NCBI GenBank assembly: GCA_964564415.1
Contig: CAZMAV010000020.1
Span: 1 to 64,000 of the forward strand
Reading direction: 5' to 3'
DNA: 64,000 bases
Source of the DNA: JALEFZ01 sp964564415
Lineage (GTDB): Bacteria > Bacteroidota > Bacteroidia > J057
The position numbers were made by a program, and so were the translations under genes. Below are positions 60,381 to 64,000 of this stretch, one piece after another. The number at the start of each line of letters is the position of its first letter. Position 1 is the stretch's first letter. The notes beneath the pieces are model-generated. The model was given only the letters and a program-made list of their open reading frames with translations. It made no database searches and was not told the DNA's origin.

Positions 60381-60968
60381 CTAGGTACTCCCTGCCAGGC
60401 GCAAAAGATAATTGAGTCCTTCAATTTGTGTGTCAAGGAGGGTATCATAAGCCGAAAAGTTCTCTTTGTTATACTGCATATACTTGTCGTGCTGATGTTT
60501 GGCAGCTTCACGGATCTTTTCTTGAGTCCAGTAAGGCTTAAGCCCCTCCAAACACTGAGCTGTTACCCTTACATCTCCATACCAATCGAAAGCACTTATT
60601 TCATTGTAATAAAATTCTATATCCCTTTGACTCCCTTCTTTTGACAGATCGAACTGCATGAATAAATGCCAAATACTTACGTATTTTAATTCTCGGTAAT
60701 GAGGGCTGTTTTTTTGCTTTGGAATGGCCTCTTTGTAATACCGATTGATGTCAGACCAACTGTGCTGGCTGGGATTGAATATAATAGGATTTAGATCGGC
60801 CATGAAGTGATTGTAAATCTTCGTTTGGCTCCCATCTTTCTCAATCCTGGTAACAACTTTAGCCTTGTCGAGCACTGCATCTTCAACCTTTGGACTAGTA
60901 GTCTTACATCCACTAAAGATAACAGATAAACAAAGTAACGGTAAAATACATTTTTCTAGCAAAGACAT
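60381..60968 (-). CDS. Lipoprotein of the duplicated cassette, copy 1
   Basis: 195 residues. Signal with lipobox V-I-F-S-G-C, then a charged linker. The core HSWSDINRYYKEAIPKQKNS, PHYRELKYVSIWHLFMQFDL, GSQRDIEFYYNEIS and AQCLEGLKPYWTQEKIREAA has a clear homologue 0.5 kb upstream (61457-62056), where the shared pattern is W-S-D-x-x-x-Y-Y, P-x-Q-x-N-x-P-H, F-D-x-x-x-x-G-S-x-x-D, Y-Y-x-N-E-I-S, C-L-x-G-L and D-K-x-M. No named family is recognised. It is probably periplasmic-facing and starts 32 nt after the small cysteine-rich peptide gene, so the two form one unit. Confidence 0.65.
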   Translation of the reverse strand: MSLLEKCILPLLCLSVIFSGCKTTSPKVEDAVLDKAKVVTRIEKDGSQTKIYNHFMADLNPIIFNPSQHSWSDINRYYKEAIPKQKNSPHYRELKYVSIWHLFMQFDLSKEGSQRDIEFYYNEISAFDWYGDVRVTAQCLEGLKPYWTQEKIREAAKHQHDKYMQYNKENFSAYDTLLDTQIEGLNYLLRLAGST

Positions 60969-61000
60969 AATCTTAGTTTTAGAAGTTTAAATAAAGTTGG

Positions 61001-61246
61001 TCATGATGGAGTGCAACAGTGATTTTGTACTTCCTCTCCAGCAAGTTTTGTTCTTGATACCTCTTGCCATATTCCCTCACTAAACCTATATCTGATCAAG
61101 AAACCAGTACTCCCAGGGGCTCCAGAACAGCATTCCTCTCCTTCTCCTACGTTGTAAGTGTAAATTCCGGTAGCATGTGTACCACACTCGCAAGCGAGGG
61201 CTCCTGCATTGATAAAAGATGGGCCCAGGATCATTAGGCTCATCAT
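61001..61246 (-). CDS. Secreted cysteine-rich peptide, copy 1
   Basis: About 81 residues. The conserved mature part is CECGTHATGIYTYN, CCSGAPGSTGFLIRYRFSEG, then VQNHCCTPS: six Cys in a C-x-C, CC, CC pattern shared with copy 2. A hydrophobic start (MILGPSFINAGALA) precedes it. I use ATG at 61246. The position homologous to the copy 2 start is ATA (61282-61280), and the frame stays open back to it (FFKKIKRLLLMM), so copy 1 either uses a shorter signal, a TTG at 61252, or has lost its start. The cysteines suggest disulfides outside the cytoplasm. Function unknown. Confidence 0.6.
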   Translation of the reverse strand: MMSLMILGPSFINAGALACECGTHATGIYTYNVGEGEECCSGAPGSTGFLIRYRFSEGIWQEVSRTKLAGEEVQNHCCTPS

Positions 61247-61456
61247 TAACAATAATCTTTTTATTTTTTTGAAAAAAATTATAGACTTAAATTTAAAATA
61301 AACAAATTAAAAATATACTCGAGATAATTGAGAATCTTAATAATTAATCCTTTTGAAAATAACTAAAAAAAAACAATACGCAAGTAAAATCCGAAGAAAA
61401 TGCGGGTCAAAAATTGTAACCTACAAAGGGCTACGCTGATTTACCGAACCGGAAAT

Positions 61457-62056
61457 TCAACTCGTCTCTCCCTTTGCCAGGCGCTTGAGTTGAGCCAGAC
61501 CTTGGGCATGGGAATTGAGGCTCCCTTGGTAATCATCTGTGGAATAAATCTTCTTCTTGTACTTCATCCACTTGTCGAGTTGTTCCTTTGCCGTGGTGGC
61601 CACCCGTAGGTCAGTCCAATGAGAGGAAAGTCCGTCCAGGCAAAGGGCAATTACCTCAGGATCGAAATAATGCTCCATGCTGCTGATTTCATTGAAATAA
61701 TATTCTAGGTCGGACCTACTGCCCAATTGAGCCATGTCAAATTCCTTGAACATAAAGGCTATGCTCAGCGATCTCAGCTGATGGTCATGAGGATTATTCC
61801 TTTGGTTGGGAAGAGAATCCCGATAATAATGGTCAAGGTCTGACCAGGTATACTTGTCAGAATTGTGTAGAAAGGCATGGACCTCCGACAAGGGATGCCT
61901 GGCAAGATGGTTCCCCCTCTCAATTTTTCCTGTCTTACCCTCAATCAAAGCCTTCTCTGCGAATGCCTCTTCTACTCCGGGGCTGTTGGTGGTGCAGGAA
62001 GAATATATCAATAGAAAAACCAACCCTATCATAATGAGTCTGTTGAATACTAACAT
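61457..62056 (-). CDS. Lipoprotein of the duplicated cassette, copy 2
   Basis: 199 residues, homologous to the lipoprotein at 60381 over its length. Lipobox I-Y-S-S-C, then YTWSDLDHYYRDSLPNQRNN, PHDHQLRSLSIAFMFKEFDM, GSRSDLEYYFNEISSMEH and ALCLDGLSSHWTDLRV. Divergence between the copies is substantial while the Trp/Tyr/Pro framework is kept, so the duplication is not recent. It follows the copy 2 peptide gene by 109 nt and precedes the copy 1 peptide gene. Confidence 0.65.
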   Translation of the reverse strand: MLVFNRLIMIGLVFLLIYSSCTTNSPGVEEAFAEKALIEGKTGKIERGNHLARHPLSEVHAFLHNSDKYTWSDLDHYYRDSLPNQRNNPHDHQLRSLSIAFMFKEFDMAQLGSRSDLEYYFNEISSMEHYFDPEVIALCLDGLSSHWTDLRVATTAKEQLDKWMKYKKKIYSTDDYQGSLNSHAQGLAQLKRLAKGETS

Positions 62057-62165
62057 AATGGTAGGATGATTTTTTAATTAAAATTCAACTAAAACCAGTA
62101 CGGCACTTTCAGCATCTCTTGAGATTATTCCAAACACCAAAAGTGCTTCTCATTTATGGATGTAA

Positions 62166-62442
62166 CTATGCTGGATTGCAGCAACGATCTTGGACTTCTG
62201 ATCCAGACAAAACTGAGTAACTATCCAATACCCACACTCCCTCATTCATTCTATACCGGTACAAAACACCCTTATCTCCTGCTGTACCTGAACAACATCC
62301 TTCTCCATCAACAATTTCATAGGTGTAAATCCCAGTAGCATGGGAGCCGCATTCACATGGAGCCCCCCCCTGCATTCATGATAAACGGAGCAAACGTGAA
62401 AAGCCCAATTAGTAGAAATAATTTTTTTACCAAAAAAATCAT
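62166..62442 (-). pseudogene. Secreted cysteine-rich peptide, copy 2, out of frame at a G8 run
   Basis: ATG at 62442 opens a good signal peptide: MIFLVKKLFLLIGLFTFAPF-IMNA. At 62370-62363 (minus strand) a run of eight G puts it out of frame: it ends after five more codons (G-G-G-S-M, TGA). With seven G the frame continues into PCECGSHATGIYTYEIVDGE, GCCSGTAGDKGVLYRYRMNE and VQDRCCNPA, the same six-Cys peptide as copy 1. The downstream part alone could start at an internal ATG (62375) without a signal. Options are a sequencing error, a recent mutation or phase variation by slippage. If in frame, the peptide has about 91 residues. Confidence 0.65.
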
Positions 62443-62970
62443 TTAAATTAAAATTTACGATAAATAGATAAATAGAAACTAATAGGGGGGTTATTATATT
62501 TTGCTTCTATCAAATTAAAGAAAATAAATAAATTTTACAATCCTTTTACATACAATAAAAATCTTCCAATCGGAACTCAAAACTGAATTAAGCTATTAAT
62601 AAGGATATAATTTTTTAATCATCTTAATGATTATCAATCACTTATATAATACAAGTGATATTTAAGCGTTGATAGCACTCACAACATTCATCTTTTTTTT
62701 CATTAAAAATAAATACATAAAAAATTTTATAATCAGTAATTTTCATAAATCATACTATGCCAATAAAGATTTTTGCCAAATAAAGCTATCAAGAATGAAT
62801 AAAAGAAACGTGCATGGAGCACCTGACAGCGCCATACCTAGCTCATCCTGTGAAATGTGAATATTTCTCAGGTAAAAAAGTAATAGACAAGGATCTCACT
62901 GGGCCAAATTTTTCTATAGTTTTTCAACCTATGCCTGATATTTATCTCTATAATTATAACTTTAAACTGA
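62443..62970. other. AT-rich region ahead of the cyclase gene
   Basis: 528 nt of very AT-rich sequence upstream of the peptide 2 and cyclase starts. No gene or hairpin that I can support. Confidence 0.4.
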
Positions 62971-64000
62971 AAAAATCTCCCAAAGCCCTTTTTAATCATC
63001 AAATCCGGTATCCAACATATCCTCAATTCGATTCTGGCCTGGATAGGGGCTGCTTTGTTGTTTTCCTTCGTTCGCCATTATGGAATGGAGGAAGAATCGG
63101 TCTATCTCGCCCAAAACTTCCAACATCCCCTGATCTTATCCATCCTGATTCAGGGGCTGGTGGTAGGCACTATCCTGGGATTTCTCTTCGGATTGACTGA
63201 CCTTCTTTTTGACCTGAGTATTTTTGAGGATTTCTCCTTTTTCATCATGATCTCCTTTAGAGCGGTGGCTCACGTAGCTCTGACCCTTCTTACCCTCACC
63301 CTTAGTTATGTCATCACCAGGGAAATGTCCAGTGGTCAGCTCGAAGACTATGGGGTTGAATTCCTCAATACGGGGCCTTTTTCTCGCACCTCCCTGGTTA
63401 TTTTGATTTATACTGGAGCCATAAGTGTCCTTTTGGGCCTTATTAGACAAATCAATGGTATGTTTGGTCCTGGAATGATGCTCAAGCTGCTCACCGGAAG
63501 GTATTACAAACCCAAGGAAGAAACGAGAATATTTATGTTTCTCGACCTCAAATCTTCTACTACTTACGCCGAGCGACTGGGCCACAAACTCTACAGCGAA
63601 CTGATACAGGACTGCTTTCACGACCTCACAGACGCCATAAAAAAACACAAGGCCCAGGTCTATCAGTACGTAGGGGACGAAGCTGTGCTTACCTGGAAGA
63701 TGGAGGATGGGCTGCAAGACAGCAATTGCATCTACGCCTTTTTTACCTTCGAACAAAGCATACAAAAAAGAGCCAGGTATTACTTTGACAAGTACGACCT
63801 CGTCCCGGTTTTTAAGGCAGGGGTCAACTGTGGACTAGTCATGACAGCCGAGGTCGGAGTTGTAAAAAAAGAAATCGCTTACCATTCCGACGTCCTCAAT
63901 ACAGCCGCCCGCATACAGAGCAGGTGCAATGATTTGGGTCAAAAATTATTGATTTCAGCGTACATCAAGGAACATCTGCCCAGCCTTGTGGGTTTTATTC
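62971..64000 (+). CDS. Membrane-anchored class III adenylate/guanylate cyclase (truncated at window end)
   Basis: The frame from 62971 reads four membrane segments (HILNSILAWIGAALLFSF; LILSILIQGLVVGTILGFLF; FFIMISFRAVAHVALTLLTL; LVILIYTGAISVLLGLI) and then a class III catalytic domain: RIFMFLDLKSSTTYAERLGH (metal Asp), QVYQYVGDEAVLTWK (G-D-E, second metal Asp) and KAGVNCGLVMTAEVG, IAYHSDVLNTAARIQSRCN. The gene runs off the right edge. Its start is unclear: a TGA (62968-62970) precedes the frame and no ATG follows for over 100 nt. If one A were removed from the A6 run at 62970-62975, the frame would join an ATG at 62931, giving MPDIYLYNYNFKLKNLPKPF. Confidence 0.75.

Noticed and set aside
62669..62860. 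Small plus-strand frame (63 codons) in the AT-rich region
   Set aside because: Composition follows the AT-rich background, with no signal peptide or motif.
63136..63765. 209-codon minus-strand frame over the cyclase
   Set aside because: It lies wholly within the cyclase frame, whose domains are clear.

Overview
The window looks like a chromosome segment of a free-living Bacteroidota bacterium. The best markers are five proteins or fragments carrying type IX secretion (T9SS) C-terminal signals, both type A 'PNP' sorting domains and one type B gliding-motility domain. Supporting markers are the long Bacteroidota form of IspG, a DUF4301 protein, a eukaryote-like GSII glutamine synthetase, and promoter-like TAnnTTTG boxes in place of classic -10 boxes. 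A Saprospiria-like or Cytophagia-like relative is my guess, not something proven here. No rRNA, tRNA, CRISPR array or complete insertion sequence was seen.

Layout, left to right. 1-840 is a scrap region: an ISAs1-type transposase fragment, a decayed T9SS sorting domain and a second sorting-domain fragment. 907-13000 lies almost wholly on the minus strand. It holds a PKD outer-membrane protein, an operon of SDR dehydrogenase, GH63-like glycosidase and class V aminotransferase, then ruvB, an acyltransferase, a BASS transporter and a two-domain VOC protein. 13223-16468 is a tricorn-type protease that looks more AT-rich than its neighbours. 16705-23555 holds an SDR, a tiny lipoprotein, hsp20-dnaK, and divergent glnII and amtB, a nitrogen-assimilation pair. 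23610-35172 mixes secreted proteins, lipoproteins, a LysR-decarboxylase divergent pair and a murQ-moaC operon. 35228-47297 carries an SLC12-like transporter, a periplasmic TPR-CHAT protein, an ABC exporter, a ribE-Rieske operon and a large type B T9SS protein. 47661-49319 is the rplM-rpsI-rpsB operon. 49472-60076 holds a DMT exporter, a miniature T9SS protein, a UBP zinc finger beside a response regulator-thioredoxin reductase fusion, a GNAT enzyme, two secreted unknowns, ispG and an alpha-helical unknown. 60100-62970 is an AT-rich island with a tandemly duplicated pair of cysteine-rich secreted peptide plus lipoprotein. The window ends inside a membrane-anchored class III nucleotide cyclase.

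Three signals stand out beyond ordinary gene content. (1) A dispersed family of about 100-bp stem-loop elements (8140, 16481, 25297 plus a variant at 25406, and 55805) sits immediately 3' of genes. It has the same orientation relative to the upstream gene each time, a conserved loop and imperfect terminal inverted repeats. (2) The duplicated peptide-lipoprotein cassette at 60381-62442 has six conserved cysteines per peptide, and an eight-G run throws one peptide out of frame with its signal sequence. (3) Several regulatory dyads have no assigned factor: a perfect 12-bp inverted repeat at 50547-50593 ahead of a protein that is almost only a T9SS sorting domain, a perfect 17-bp palindrome at 60117-60152, and a hairpin 39 nt before the tricorn gene.

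Several starts were moved to internal codons where a signal peptide, a family N-terminus or an ATGA overlap with the upstream gene made the choice clear.
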